The notes: a model not told the origin generated them from the sequence alone. 64,000 bases of DNA from Hyphococcus luteus (GCF_002943565.1 NZ_PJCH01000015.1:372001-436000), one strand, 5' to 3'; shown: positions 7,867 through 17,978, counted from the stretch's first letter. A program made the numbers and translations.

Positions 7867-8832
7867 CTAGAATTTTGCCGATAGCGAAAGCGCGCCGAAC
7901 TCATGCCGCGTGTCCTGTGTTGCAAACTCCTTCGTCCGCCAAACATAAGTATAGGCGATCTGGAACGATTTGATTTGGATCACGGCGCCGGCCTGGACGT
8001 CGGCGACGAGATGGCGTTTTTCGACCGAAAGACTTGCGCGCCAGGTATTCCCGTCAAGAAAAATATTGCGCGCGACCGCACGCCCTTCCGCGCCGGCGAA
8101 CAGGTACCACGATGCGGCGTCGACGCCGCGATAATATCCGGCGCCTGCAAGGCTGGGCCGAATGCGCGGCGGCCAGTAGTTTCCTTCAAGATTTTGGCCG
8201 ACGTGAAATGTCAGGCCGGTCTTGCCTTGCGTCAACACATTGCCGACGGAGATGCCCGCATTGGGCGATGCATCGATTCCGACGCCGGGGCGAGATACGC
8301 GAAAAAAACGGCCGCCAGCGCCGTTCATAGGACAGAATTAAACCGGGCTCGTTGCAGAGCTGGTTGTCCCATCCGTTGACCCTGTCGCCCTTGATAAGTC
8401 GATGGAAATTGTACTGCACGTTGTCGCCGAGCACGGCAGGCCCGATTACACCGGCCAAAACGGTGAGCATGTCGAACATATCATTGTCGCGTTCAACCAG
8501 CACGGAATATTCCCCGTAGAGCCAAACGGCGTATGTATGCTGATCAGGAAGCGGTTCAATCGCCTCTGTATCTTGCGGGGTAAAATGCTGTGACTGAGAG
8601 CGAAGCCAATTCGCGTAACGTCAGCCGGCGACGCCCGCAAAAACCGTCTCGCGATTTCTTTACCGCGCCCCGGCGTCGACAGATAACCAAACCGCACGCC
8701 GTTTGTGTGGTTGCTATCAGTCGAACCGAAATAGTCATTCTCAAGAAGCACGCTCCATGTCGCTTTTTCTTCCGCAAAGGTGCATGGAGCCCATAGCGCT
8801 GCAATGAAAATGGCGAGTAATGGAATCTTCAT
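7867..8832 (-). pseudogene. lpxR: LpxR-like lipid A 3'-O-deacylase, frameshifted twice
   Basis: The 966-base coding region matches an outer-membrane LpxR/DUF2219 beta-barrel: signal peptide (residues 1-20), WSVLLENDYFGSTDSNHTNG with the catalytic ENDYF, then GWDNQLCNEPG and SYERRW. It is read in frame 0 from 8832, shifts frame at a TTTT run (plus strand 8582-8585, one base short), and returns to frame 0 at a run of seven T (8313-8319, one base long). Between the shifts the correct frame reads TPQDTEAIEPLPDQHTYAVW and so on. No other stop interrupts it. Either the gene is a recent pseudogene or both indels are homopolymer sequencing errors. LpxR removes the 3'-acyloxyacyl chain of lipid A. Confidence 0.85.
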
Positions 8833-9289
8833 CGGGCCAGCGCTCGACCCATCGCCTCTCGCCAGAAATGCAAGAACTATTCTTCATTGAGTTCTCCCAT
8901 TACGCTTCATTCAATCTCTTGGCCCCCGCCAGCACGGTCGTCAATCCGGGACGTCAAGATACCAATGGCGGCCGTCAACGGCGGTGCAAAATGGAGCCAC
9001 GCGGCAAAAGCGGAACAGACATAATCATTTTGAAGATTAAGTTAGGCAACATGCACTCTTGTTTGACACGCGTCGTGGCAAGCACAAAAATAAAGAACGC
9101 AGAGATTACAGAATTCGGCTCACTACGTCAGATTTGATCTAATGTCTTCCTTTTCTATACGCTCGTAGCAATCTCCGAATACGCGCTCATAGCCATTCTT
9201 TGCCTGCTGCCGCTAGCGAGTGCGGCTGGCGCTTTCATGATCGCGAGCGGTGGGCCGGACTTTGCACGGCTCGGGAAAAGGCAACCGGC
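8833..9289. other. Intergenic region without a convincing gene
   Basis: Nothing clearly coding is visible in these 457 bases. From 9213 onward the sequence is a copy of the end of the thioesterase gene at 36279-36782. A TTGACA at 9063-9068 has only a poor -10 match behind it. Confidence 0.5.
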
Positions 9290-9590
9290 ATGACGCAATT
9301 TGCGAACTTGCCGCTTCGCCAGTGGTTCCGGTTTGATGTCGAGGAAACCGAAAACGGCGCCCTTTATTCAACTTCACCGGATGACGCTCACTTCGGCAAT
9401 CCGCTGATCAAAGCGCTCCGTGGCGGGGTTGTGTCAACTTTTCTGGAACTTGCCGCGCTGCATGAATTGCGGCGCGCCCTTGGTTTCGATCCAGCTGGCG
9501 AGGCGATCAACATTAATGTGGAATATCTGAAATCCGTCAGGCTTTCGCCACTCTTCGCCAGAGCGCACATTGCAAAAGCCGGGCTGCGGC
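9213..9590 (+). repeat. Diverged duplicate of 36702-37079
   Basis: These 378 bases align without a single gap to 36702-37079 (constant offset 27489) with a few percent substitutions. The copy covers the last codons of the first hotdog thioesterase and the first 100 or so codons of the second. Similarity ends abruptly on the right, within GGGCTGCGGC versus GGGCGCCGGC, and on the left near CTAGCGAG. No transposase or flanking repeat is visible at either end. Confidence 0.9.
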
Positions 9591-9640
9591 GGCTTCAAGG
9601 GAAAGCCTCATTGAGGTCGACCGGAAAATCTGGATGCTGA
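9290..9640 (+). pseudogene. Truncated duplicate of a hotdog thioesterase
   Basis: From the ATG at 9290 the frame encodes about 100 residues almost identical to the PaaI-like protein at 36779 (start MTQFANLPLRQWFRFDVEE; GGVVSTFLELAALHELRRAL). It then loses the last beta strands of the hotdog fold and ends in an unrelated tail (LRRLQGKASLRSTGKSGC). The reading frame overlaps the 3' end of the eda gene on the other strand. It is very unlikely to make a working enzyme. The intact copy lies in the MarR operon 27.5 kb away. Confidence 0.8.
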
Positions 9641-10258
9641 CTGTAAGTCCACAGCGGTTCTGGCATTGTCTTCAATCACCACCCAGGCGCTCTCTGCAAT
9701 CAGTTGTTTCGTCGCAACCCACGAACCGCCGACGCAAGCGACGTTGGGAAGCGCGAGATAGTCCAGCGCACGGGCGGCGCTGACGCCGCCTGTCGGGCAA
9801 AACCTGACGTCAGGCAATGGTCCCGCGAGGGCCTTGAGATAGGAAACCCCGCCCGCCAGCTCAGCCGGAAAAAATTTCTGCGCTTTAAATCCCGCCTCAA
9901 ATGCGGCGATTGATTCAGATGCGGTCGCAACACCGGGCATCGACGGCGCGCCGGATGCCGCCAGCTCACCAAGAAGGGTCTCGCTTGCGCCAGGGCTGAC
10001 CAGGAACGCCGCGCCGGCGTCTATCGCTGCAACGACATCGCTAGGTTTACAGATCGTCCCGACGCCAACGATCAACTCGGGCGCCGCGGATCGCATTGCG
10101 GCGACCACCTCTAGGGCACAGGGCGTTCGCAGGGTCACCTCAACGACCTGCATGCCGCCTCGGGCAAGCGCTTTGGCCAGCGGCGTCGCCTTTTCAAGGG
10201 AGGAAACTTCGAGAACCGGGATGATCTTCGCAACGTCGAGAATGTCGTCGATATTCAA
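9608..10258 (-). CDS. eda: 2-keto-3-deoxy-6-phosphogluconate aldolase
   Basis: The last Entner-Doudoroff enzyme, a class I aldolase that splits KDPG to pyruvate and glyceraldehyde 3-phosphate. The 216-residue protein has the TIM-barrel motifs of the family: VVEVTLRTPCALEVV with the active-site glutamate, VGVGTICKPSDV, and AQKFFPAELAGG with the Schiff-base lysine. Length is normal. The start is the TTG at 10258, which overlaps the glk stop codon as TTGA; the longer frame to 10372 only reads antisense-like sequence inside glk. It is the last gene of the zwf-pgl-edd-glk-eda run. Confidence 0.95.
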   Translation of the reverse strand: MNIDDILDVAKIIPVLEVSSLEKATPLAKALARGGMQVVEVTLRTPCALEVVAAMRSAAPELIVGVGTICKPSDVVAAIDAGAAFLVSPGASETLLGELAASGAPSMPGVATASESIAAFEAGFKAQKFFPAELAGGVSYLKALAGPLPDVRFCPTGGVSAARALDYLALPNVACVGGSWVATKQLIAESAWVVIEDNARTAVDLQSASRFSGRPQ

Positions 10259-11223
10259 TTGTCTGTCTCCATAGACGCCGCCGCGCCGAATAGCGCCGCG
10301 TTTTCTGTGATGATCAATTGCACAGGAACGGCGCCGACGTAATCGGACATCCGCCCCTTGTCCTTGAAACACCGGAGAAAATCGCTGTTAAGAAAAACTT
10401 CCTTCATTTTTGGTAGGATGCCGCCGCCCAGAACAACGCCGCCGCGCGCGCCCGTCGCCAGTACGGCGTCGCCCGCGACCCGGCCTAAAATGGCGCAGAA
10501 CATCTCTACCGCTTTCACAGCGATCATATGTCCACCCGTGGTCGCGGCGCTGGTGATTTCGTGCGCCTGCATGAAATCGCAACCAGCTCCCTCGATTGCG
10601 CAAAGAGCGCGATGGATCCGGACAAGTCCGCCACCAGACAATAGCCGCTCGACCGACACGCGCGGATGGTCCCGGCTGATCAGGTTCCTGATTTCGATTT
10701 CGTCTTGCGTATACGGCGCAAAAGCAACGTGACCGCCTTCAGTGGCGATGACCTTGCGACCCCAGCTTGTTGGCGCAATCAGCGCCTGGCCGAGACCTGT
10801 GCCGGGGCCGATGACAAGCTGCGGCGCATCTGTCATAGGTGAACCGTCCTTGACCTTGAGAACGCTGTCGCCGGGAAGATGCGCGAAGCCTGCCGCCAGA
10901 GCGAAAAAATCGTTGACGATGCGCAACTGCTCGATACCCAAAGGCCGCGCGATCTCGGGCCCGCACAACGTCCAGTGCGAATTGGTGAAATCAACTTTAC
11001 CATCGACGACCGGGCCAGCGGCTGCAAAGCACGCGCGCTTCGGTTTTGCTGCAACGGTGTCGAGATAGGCGGTGGCCGCATCAAGTACGTTTTCGAAGTC
11101 CATAGCGCGATAAACCATCGCATCGCGAACCGCGTACTTCTCGCCGATCTCAACCGCAATGGCGAAACGGGCATTCGTTCCCCCGATATCGGCAACCAAA
11201 AAGGGGTCAGCCACGATCCGCAT
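10255..11223 (-). CDS. glk: Glucokinase (ROK-independent Glk family)
   Basis: A 322-residue cytoplasmic kinase making glucose 6-phosphate from ATP and glucose. The phosphate-binding loop [10 protein letters not shown] lies at residues about 12-21, the catalytic aspartate sits in [13 protein letters not shown], and [13 protein letters not shown] and EGGHVAF are the other Glk signatures. Length is typical of bacterial Glk. It overlaps edd by 17 bases upstream and eda by 4 downstream, so the three are translated from one message. Its product feeds zwf in the same cluster, which suggests that the sugar brought in by the neighbouring symporter is glucose or is converted to it. Confidence 0.94.
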   Translation of the reverse strand: MRIVADPFLVADIGGTNARFAIAVEIGEKYAVRDAMVYRAMDFENVLDAATAYLDTVAAKPKRACFAAAGPVVDGKVDFTNSHWTLCGPEIARPLGIEQLRIVNDFFALAAGFAHLPGDSVLKVKDGSPMTDAPQLVIGPGTGLGQALIAPTSWGRKVIATEGGHVAFAPYTQDEIEIRNLISRDHPRVSVERLLSGGGLVRIHRALCAIEGAGCDFMQAHEITSAATTGGHMIAVKAVEMFCAILGRVAGDAVLATGARGGVVLGGGILPKMKEVFLNSDFLRCFKDKGRMSDYVGAVPVQLIITENAALFGAAASMETDN

Positions 11224-13033
11224 CCAGATTAACAGTCATCGCGCCTGTCTCCGCGGGACCAACCAACGCCCGAAATCCGGCGAAGAGTTCACGGCCGGTT
11301 CCCCAGTGGTCCGGATCGAGCTTGTGCGCCAACATCTGGCGGCCATTAAGATCGGCATCGGTTGTGAGGACGCCGGCCTGCGCATCGAGGCGAATCATGT
11401 CGCCGTCGCGAAGTTTTCCGATCGCGCCGCCGTCGACGGCCTCTGGGGTTACATGGATCGCGGCGGCCACCTTTCCGCTGGCCCCTGACATGCGGCCGTC
11501 CGTGATCAGAGCCACTTTAAATCCTTTCTCCTGAAGGACAGCGAGAGGCGGCGTCAGGCGGTGAAGCTCCGGCATGCCGTTCGCCTTGGGACCTTGAAAT
11601 GGAACAACGGCGACGAAATTGCGGTTCAGCTCGCCCGCCCGAAATCGATCGATCAATTCCTGCTGGCTACGAAACACGATCGCCGGCGCGGCAAGGGTTC
11701 GCTTTTTCGGCTCAACCGCCGAGACTTTGATTACGGCCCGGCCGAGGTTGCCCTTGAGTATGCGAAGCCCGCCAGTTTTCGAAAATGGATTTTGCGCCGG
11801 CCGCAATGTCTCGCCGTCGCCGGACCGGGCGGGCGGGGAGCGCCAGCCGAATGCGCCGTTCTCAAGATGCGGCTCGGCGGCGAAGCGGCGAAGCCCCTTC
11901 CCCATGACGGTCGTCACGTCCTCATGCATAAGCCCGGCGTCGAGCAGTTCGCGAATGACGAACCCCAACCCTCCTGCGGCGTGAAAGCGATTCACGTCCG
12001 CCATGCCGTTCGGGTAAATGCGCGCCAGCAACGGCGTTACATCGGAAAGCGCGGAAAAATCATCCCAGTCAATGACAATGCCGCACGCCCGCGCCATGGC
12101 CACAAGATGAATCGTGTGGTTGGTCGACCCCCCAGTGGCGTGGAGGCCGACCATCGCGTTGACGATCGCGCGTTCATCGACGACGTGGCAGAATGGAATA
12201 TACGTGTTGCCGAGCGCAGTCACGGACGCCGCCTGCAGCGCGGTTTTTCTGACAATGGCTTCGCGCAGAGGCGTTCCAGGATTGACGAAGGCGGATCCAG
12301 GGACGTGCAGCCCCATCGCCTCCATCATCATCTGGTTGGAGTTGGCGGTGCCATAAAACGTGCAAGTGCCAGGCGAATGATAACTCTCGCTTTCAGCCCT
12401 CAAGAGCGCATCGCGGCCGACCTTTCCTTCGGCGTGCAGTTGTCGCACGCGTGCCTTCTCGTTGTTCTCCAGGCCGGACGTCATCGGCCCGGCCGGTAGG
12501 AACAAAATGGGAAGATGACCGAAACGCGCGCCTCCAATAAACATGCCCGGCACTATCTTGTCGCAGACGCCCAACATGAGCGCGCCGTCAAACACATTGT
12601 GCGAAAGCGAGACCGCTGTAGCCATGGCGATTACGTCGCGGGAAAACAGCGACAAGTCCATGCCGGGCTGTCCCTGCGTAACGCCGTCGCACATGGCTGG
12701 CACGCCGCCGGCGATCTGCCCCGTGGCGCCGATTTCGCCAAGCGCCGCCTTAATGACGTCGGGATATGCGCCGAGCGGCTGATGCGCGGACAGCATGTCG
12801 TTATGGGCCGTGACGATGCCTATATTTGGGCAGACGCCCTCGGCGAGGCGTTTCTTGGCGACGGCATCGCACGCCGCCGCCGCATGCGCCAGGTTTCCGC
12901 ATGATAAATGAGATCTGTGGGGTCCTTTCGAGGCGGCGACGCGCATCAGTTTCAAATAGGCGTTGCGCGTCTTTTCGCTGCGTTCGCAGATGCGATCGGT
13001 AACGCGCGTTACAACGTGATTCAGCTTCACCAC
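11207..13033 (-). CDS. edd: 6-phosphogluconate dehydratase
   Basis: A 608-residue member of the IlvD/Edd family that dehydrates 6-phosphogluconate to KDPG using an iron-sulfur cluster. Visible signatures are [48 protein letters not shown] and, near the C-terminus, [18 protein letters not shown]. The cluster cysteines in the MCDG, GVCDK and PGTCTFYG segments are present. Length is typical. It lies between pgl (10 bp gap) and glk (17-bp overlap) in an Entner-Doudoroff operon. Confidence 0.96.
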   Translation of the reverse strand: MVKLNHVVTRVTDRICERSEKTRNAYLKLMRVAASKGPHRSHLSCGNLAHAAAACDAVAKKRLAEGVCPNIGIVTAHNDMLSAHQPLGAYPDVIKAALGEIGATGQIAGGVPAMCDGVTQGQPGMDLSLFSRDVIAMATAVSLSHNVFDGALMLGVCDKIVPGMFIGGARFGHLPILFLPAGPMTSGLENNEKARVRQLHAEGKVGRDALLRAESESYHSPGTCTFYGTANSNQMMMEAMGLHVPGSAFVNPGTPLREAIVRKTALQAASVTALGNTYIPFCHVVDERAIVNAMVGLHATGGSTNHTIHLVAMARACGIVIDWDDFSALSDVTPLLARIYPNGMADVNRFHAAGGLGFVIRELLDAGLMHEDVTTVMGKGLRRFAAEPHLENGAFGWRSPPARSGDGETLRPAQNPFSKTGGLRILKGNLGRAVIKVSAVEPKKRTLAAPAIVFRSQQELIDRFRAGELNRNFVAVVPFQGPKANGMPELHRLTPPLAVLQEKGFKVALITDGRMSGASGKVAAAIHVTPEAVDGGAIGKLRDGDMIRLDAQAGVLTTDADLNGRQMLAHKLDPDHWGTGRELFAGFRALVGPAETGAMTVNLDADRG

Positions 13034-13043
13034 AGCTTTTTCC

Positions 13044-13742
13044 TCATGGCGCCCAGCAGACTAAAAGGTCGGGCCGCGCCCGCAAAATGGCTCGGACCGG
13101 CATGTCCTCAACCGGACCGTCCGCCATCGCCGCCTCGAAAGCAGCGCGTTTTTCCCCGCCTGCTATAGTCAAGATCACGAGCGGCGCTTTGGCGATCGCG
13201 GAAAGCGACATCGTGATGCGCTCGACTTCGTCGCCGGTCGCTTCGCTTCGGCGCGCCGTCACGGCGCATACGGGTTTATCGCTCCGGAGCGCATTCGCAA
13301 GGCCCTGTGCCTGGGGAAACCATGAGGCCGTATGCCCGTCCTCGCCCATGCCGAGCACCACTACATTGAATGCAGGTCGATCCCCGGCTGCACAGATCCT
13401 GCCAGCGGCCTTTTCAGCCGACACGCCGTCTTGATAGAGCCCACTGATCCGCGCACAGGTCGCGGCAGCGAACGCATTGCGCACAAAGGTCTCGTTGGAA
13501 CGGGGATGATCCGGCGGGACCCAGCGCTCATCGATTAACGCAACCGCAATGCGCCCCCAGGGTAGGTCCCGCTCGGCCAGCGCCTCGTAAAGCGGTTTCG
13601 GCGTCGTCCCCCCGGAAACGGCGATCGCCGCGCTACCGTTAAGGCGCGCCCCACGGTCAAGCTCCGTTGCGATCAGGGCACTGATCCGCATTGCAAGCGC
13701 TTCGCGTGATGTGAATGCGGTCATCGCCGGCTCAAGCGCCAT
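13044..13742 (-). CDS. pgl: 6-phosphogluconolactonase (SOL/DevB type)
   Basis: A 232-residue soluble lactonase that opens 6-phosphogluconolactone. It shows the DevB/SOL pattern: [20 protein letters not shown] near residue 42, then [23 protein letters not shown] and [17 protein letters not shown]. It overlaps the end of zwf by 11 bases and precedes edd by 10, so the three consecutive oxidative steps are arranged in order. The frame has the usual length and no missing core motif. Confidence 0.94.
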   Translation of the reverse strand: MALEPAMTAFTSREALAMRISALIATELDRGARLNGSAAIAVSGGTTPKPLYEALAERDLPWGRIAVALIDERWVPPDHPRSNETFVRNAFAAATCARISGLYQDGVSAEKAAGRICAAGDRPAFNVVVLGMGEDGHTASWFPQAQGLANALRSDKPVCAVTARRSEATGDEVERITMSLSAIAKAPLVILTIAGGEKRAAFEAAMADGPVEDMPVRAILRARPDLLVCWAP

Positions 13743-15219
13743 TGAACCACTCCCGTCCTTCGCGATCGAGCATCATGGCGGCCTGCGCCGGCCCTTCCGT
13801 GCCCGCAGCGTAATTGTAGACAGGCGTGTCATCCTGTGCCCATGCGTCGCGGATTCCATCGACCCAACGCCACGCGGCCTCAACCTCGTCGCGGCGCATG
13901 AACAGACCGAGATCACCGCGCACCACAGCCATCAGGAGCCGCTCATAGGCGTCAGGATAGCGAGCCTCAAACTGTTCCGCGTAAGAAAGATTCAGAGGCA
14001 CATAGCGAAGCCGCATACCGCCGGGGCCGGGATCTTTTGTCACGAGGAGCAATTTGACGCCTTCATCCGGCTGGAGCCTGATCACCATTCGCGTCGGTGG
14101 CAGAGGCTCGTCATCAACCAGGGCGTGCGCAATATCCTTAAACTGAATAATGATCTCGGAATAACGAGACGCCATCCGCTTTCCCGTGCGCAAATAGAAC
14201 GGGACGCCTTTCCAGCGCCAGTTATCGACATTAGCCCTAATCGCGACAAACGTTTCGGTATCGGACGGGCCCCCAAGCTCTTCACAGTAACCGGCAGCCA
14301 CTTCGCCGTCGATAGCGCCCTTACCGTACTGGCCTCTGACCGTAGACGAACGCACATTCACGCGCGAAATCGGGCGCAGGGCGCGCAATACCTTTATCTT
14401 TTCATCGCGTAGCGTATCGGAATCAAGATCAAGCGGCGGCTCCATCGCCACAAGACACAGCAATTGCAGCAGGTGGTTCTGCACCATGTCGCGTAGCGCG
14501 CCAGCGGCGTCATAATAGCTGGCCCGTCCGCCGGCTCCAATTGTTTCCGCGACGGTAATTTCCACGTGGTCGATAGCGTTGGCATTCCACACCGGTTCAA
14601 ATAACGAGTTCATGAACCGCAAAACGATCAGATTCTGGACGGTCTCCTTTCCGAGATAATGGTCGATCCGGTAAATTTCGTCTTCGTTGAATACGGCGCC
14701 GACCGCGGCGTTAATATCGCGGGCGCTTTGCAAACCCGCGCCGATTGGCTTTTCCAGAACGATACGCGCGCCGGCCTGGTTCAGGCCAGCGGCGGCGATA
14801 TTGGCGCTGACCGCGCCGTAAAGCGCCGGCGGCAGCGCAAGATAAAAAATGCGTTGTTTGTCGCCGGCGCCCTTCAGCGCGTTGCGTACGTATGACCAAT
14901 CGGCTTCGGCATGCGCCGCATCAAGTCCGCAATAGCGGAGGTTGTTCGTAAAGGCGCCCCACTCCGCCTCGTCAACTCTCTCGCTTGGATGAAATTCCCG
15001 AAAGCTCCCAAGCGCCAGCTTGCTAAAGCCAACGCAATCCATTTCGGCGCGCGATACGCCGACAATCCTCGAAGTCTTCGATATCTGTCCGTCGCGCCAC
15101 CGATGAAACAATGATGGAATCAGTTTTCGAAGCGCAAGATCGCCCGTAGCCCCGAACACTATTATATCAAATTCAGGTACTGGAACTAATGCCGACCTTG
15201 CTGAGAAATGACCACCCAT
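13732..15219 (-). CDS. zwf: Glucose-6-phosphate 1-dehydrogenase
   Basis: A 495-residue enzyme oxidising glucose 6-phosphate with NAD(P)+. The Rossmann motif FGATGDLALRKLIPSLF lies near residue 20, and the active-site peptide RIDHYLGKETVQNL is intact, including the catalytic histidine. I chose the ATG at 15219, giving MGGHFSARSALVPVPEFD, because it follows the stop of the FGE-like gene by 8 bases with a purine-rich ribosome site. The longer frame to 15333 lies inside that gene. It begins the Entner-Doudoroff block, directly behind the sulfatase-maturation gene. Confidence 0.95.
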   Translation of the reverse strand: MGGHFSARSALVPVPEFDIIVFGATGDLALRKLIPSLFHRWRDGQISKTSRIVGVSRAEMDCVGFSKLALGSFREFHPSERVDEAEWGAFTNNLRYCGLDAAHAEADWSYVRNALKGAGDKQRIFYLALPPALYGAVSANIAAAGLNQAGARIVLEKPIGAGLQSARDINAAVGAVFNEDEIYRIDHYLGKETVQNLIVLRFMNSLFEPVWNANAIDHVEITVAETIGAGGRASYYDAAGALRDMVQNHLLQLLCLVAMEPPLDLDSDTLRDEKIKVLRALRPISRVNVRSSTVRGQYGKGAIDGEVAAGYCEELGGPSDTETFVAIRANVDNWRWKGVPFYLRTGKRMASRYSEIIIQFKDIAHALVDDEPLPPTRMVIRLQPDEGVKLLLVTKDPGPGGMRLRYVPLNLSYAEQFEARYPDAYERLLMAVVRGDLGLFMRRDEVEAAWRWVDGIRDAWAQDDTPVYNYAAGTEGPAQAAMMLDREGREWFNGA

Positions 15220-15227
15220 CGTCCCGT

Positions 15228-16295
15228 TCACAGCCGCTTCACCGTACGAAATCCCACATGCGAGGTCGCTAGATAAGCGTCCTGCGGCTGGCGCGATTGC
15301 GGACGGTAACGGAAACAGAAATTCTTTGCGCAAAGATAAGAGCCGCCCTTTATGACATTGACGGGTATCCCAGGTTGCTCCGGTGCGTATCCTTGAGGAA
15401 ATTCATCCCGTAACCCATCCGCTGCGTGGCGTGGATAATAGGGACTGGCAGTCAACTCCCAGACATTGCCGACCATATCGTAAAGGCCGTGCTTGTTCGC
15501 CTTGAAACAGCCCACGGGCGCGAGTCCCGTAAAACCATCCTCGCCGCTGTTGATAAACGGAAACATACCCTGCCAGTAATTGGCCGAAGGCGCGGCGGGG
15601 TTGGCGCCAGCGTCGCGAGCGGCGGCGTATTCCCATTCCGCCTCCGTTGGCAGCCGACGTCCTTTCCAGTTCGCATAAGCGATCGCGTCCTCGATCGCGA
15701 TGTGAACGACCGGGTACTGGTCTTTGCCTTCGATCGTGCTGCCTGGCCCGTACGGATGGCGCCAGTCTGCGCCCGGCGTAAAGCGCCACCAAGCGGAAGG
15801 CGTCATAGCTTCCCGCGCCTCCGGCGGCGAGAAAACCAGCGAACCGGGTTGACGGAGTTCCTCAGGCAATTCAGCCGCAACGGTCGTATCGAGACCGCGT
15901 TCAGCACGGGTGACATAGCCGGTTGCATCGACAAATTCACTGAACGCCTGATTGGTCACTTCGGTGCGGTCGATTTCGAAGGCCTCAATGCTGACTTCCC
16001 GCACGAGGCCTTCTTCACGGTAAAGCCCTCCTTCCCCAAGCCGCACCGTTCCGGCCGGTATGGCGACGGAACCATCCGCGCCCTCTCTCGGCGCCAAACA
16101 GTGGGCATCGGCATCAGGCACCGTAACGACGGCCCTGTCGCAGGCAACAGCCATCAGGCTCGCAAGGGAGATGCAAAATATTTTTAGGGCTCTGATGCTC
16201 GGAGACAATTGATCTGTTTCCAAATCAATTTTGACTGTAGCTCGAGTGGAGCAATTTATTAAACCTCCAGCCGACATAAGCATATTCACATTCAC
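15228..16295 (-). CDS. Formylglycine-generating enzyme (sulfatase maturase)
   Basis: A 355-residue FGE-sulfatase (SUMF1) domain protein. It oxidises the active-site cysteine of sulfatases to formylglycine. The domain runs from about residue 75 to the end: EVTNQAFSEFVDATGYVT, RLPTEAEWEYAAR, GNVWELTASPYY, and finally GGSYLCAKNFCFRYR, which keeps the catalytic pair Cys322 and Cys327 with the same C-x4-C spacing as human FGE. An N-terminal segment ending LASLMAVAC suggests a lipoprotein, or at least an exported protein. The GTG at 16295 abuts the symporter stop; a TTG at 16208 would place the signal peptide closer to the N-terminus. Three Cys-type sulfatases in this window are likely clients. Confidence 0.88.
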   Translation of the reverse strand: MNVNMLMSAGGLINCSTRATVKIDLETDQLSPSIRALKIFCISLASLMAVACDRAVVTVPDADAHCLAPREGADGSVAIPAGTVRLGEGGLYREEGLVREVSIEAFEIDRTEVTNQAFSEFVDATGYVTRAERGLDTTVAAELPEELRQPGSLVFSPPEAREAMTPSAWWRFTPGADWRHPYGPGSTIEGKDQYPVVHIAIEDAIAYANWKGRRLPTEAEWEYAAARDAGANPAAPSANYWQGMFPFINSGEDGFTGLAPVGCFKANKHGLYDMVGNVWELTASPYYPRHAADGLRDEFPQGYAPEQPGIPVNVIKGGSYLCAKNFCFRYRPQSRQPQDAYLATSHVGFRTVKRL

Positions 16296-17858
16296 TCACC
16301 AGTAGAATGCATAAAGGAAAATCAGAGTGGAGGCGACGACAACGGAGCCGAGATTGAATACCGGGCCCGTTCTAAAGGAAATGTCGCCGAGCCGCACCGC
16401 TTTCTCCTCACAGTCTGGCTTCTGCATATATGACAGCGCGACACCGACCGCGAGACAGGAGAGAAAAACCAGGCCGACGCGATCAATAAATGGCATTTCG
16501 GGAAGCTGGATCTTGAAGGCAAGCGACAGGGCGAACGATCCTATGACAGCCGCGATCACGCCAAACTCCGTCGCCCGCTTCCAAAACATGCCGAGCACGA
16601 AGATGGCGACAATACCGGGTGTGAAGAAACCGGTGTATTCCTGAATAACCTGAAAGACCTGATCAGCGCCGTCGAGCAGCGGCCGCGCCGCGAGGACAGC
16701 GATGGCAAGCGCCGAAAAGCTGGTGATGCGGCCGACGCGCACCAGCTCGCGCTCGGATCTGTCTTTACCTAGCAATGGCCGGTAGAGGTCCATCGTAAAG
16801 ATCGTCGAAATCGAATTCATCATCGAGCCAAGCGAAGACACAATCGCAGCGATCAACGCAGCGAAGATCAACCCGCGAATCCCCGCTGGCACGAGCTTCA
16901 TCATCTCCGGATATGCTTGGTCCGGCTTTGCCAGATCTGGCGCCAAGGACACGGCGGCGATTCCTGGCACGACAATAATAAAAGGCGTCACTACTTTCAG
17001 GAAAGCGGCGAACATAACCCCCTTTTGCGCTTCCGCTACGCTCTTCGCCGCCAGCGCACGCTGGATGATATATTGATTGAAGCCCCAATACGAAAAATGC
17101 ATGATCCACATCCCGCCCAGGATAACGCCGAGACCGGGCAAATTAGCGTATTGCGGATTATCTTTTGAAAGGATCATGTCGAAGCGTTCAGGAAACTCAG
17201 CCACAAGCTCCTGATATCCGCCCCACACGGAACCGTCGCCTACTTGCGTCAGCGTCACATGCGTGATCAGGGCGCCGCCGAGAACGAGCAGCACAACCTG
17301 AATGATATCGGTAAGCGCCACCGCTTTCAGTCCTCCATAAAGAGAATACGCTGCGGCGAACATCGCAAGCAGCACCATGCCGAGCATCATTTCGGCACCA
17401 GCAAGCGCGTTGATCGCCGTCGCCCCAAGCCACAAAATGGTCGTCAAATTGACGAAAGTATATATGCCGATCCAGAAGACCGACATCACATATTTGACGC
17501 CGCTGCCGAAGCGCTGCTCCAGAAACTGCGGCATCGTATAAATGCCGCGCTGTAAAAAGATCGGCAAAAAGTACTTGCCGACAACGATCAGCGTGATGGC
17601 GGCGAGCCACTCATAAGAGGCAATCGCCAGACCGATGGCGTAACCCGAACCGGACATGCCGATGATCTGTTCCGCCGAAATATTGGCGGCAATGAGCGAC
17701 GCCCCGATCGCCCACCACGGCAGCGCCTTGCCCGCAAGGAAATAATCCGCAGTATCCTTCTTGTGACCGGCCGCTTCGCGGCTGACCAGCGTTGCAATTG
17801 CGATAAGCGCCAGAGCGTAACCAGCAATAATAACAATATCCAGAAACTCAAGCGCCAT
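16296..17858 (-). CDS. Sodium/solute symporter, SGLT-like (SSS family)
   Basis: An inner-membrane protein of 520 residues with about 13-14 hydrophobic helices, of the sodium:solute symporter family. It resembles the sugar-transporting vSGLT branch: an early DYFLAGKALPWWAIGASLIAAN segment, the FNQYIIQRALAAKS segment in the middle, and SSLGSMMNSISTIFTMDLYRP later. The start at 17858 (MALEFLDIV) removes five residues of the longer frame. Downstream come the FGE gene with no gap and then zwf. The context, with glk and zwf in the same run, points to a neutral hexose. The exact sugar cannot be read from sequence. Confidence 0.88.
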   Translation of the reverse strand: MALEFLDIVIIAGYALALIAIATLVSREAAGHKKDTADYFLAGKALPWWAIGASLIAANISAEQIIGMSGSGYAIGLAIASYEWLAAITLIVVGKYFLPIFLQRGIYTMPQFLEQRFGSGVKYVMSVFWIGIYTFVNLTTILWLGATAINALAGAEMMLGMVLLAMFAAAYSLYGGLKAVALTDIIQVVLLVLGGALITHVTLTQVGDGSVWGGYQELVAEFPERFDMILSKDNPQYANLPGLGVILGGMWIMHFSYWGFNQYIIQRALAAKSVAEAQKGVMFAAFLKVVTPFIIVVPGIAAVSLAPDLAKPDQAYPEMMKLVPAGIRGLIFAALIAAIVSSLGSMMNSISTIFTMDLYRPLLGKDRSERELVRVGRITSFSALAIAVLAARPLLDGADQVFQVIQEYTGFFTPGIVAIFVLGMFWKRATEFGVIAAVIGSFALSLAFKIQLPEMPFIDRVGLVFLSCLAVGVALSYMQKPDCEEKAVRLGDISFRTGPVFNLGSVVVASTLIFLYAFYW

Positions 17859-17978
17859 AATATGTATCCACAAAAGCCGAACTATCGTTGTTCACAGCAG
17901 CCGATTTATTCGCATCACGATCACTGAGGCGGACAATTCCTTTTCTGCACCCCAATACGTCTTCCTTAGTCGCATCTG

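Noticed and set aside
9063-9091. TTGACA with a 17-base spacer, possible promoter for the truncated thioesterase
   Set aside because: The -10 element (AAAAAT) is poor and the downstream gene is a remnant.
11561-12499. Plus-strand frame of 312 codons
   Set aside because: Antisense to edd, which is fully conserved on the other strand; long antisense frames are expected at this GC content.
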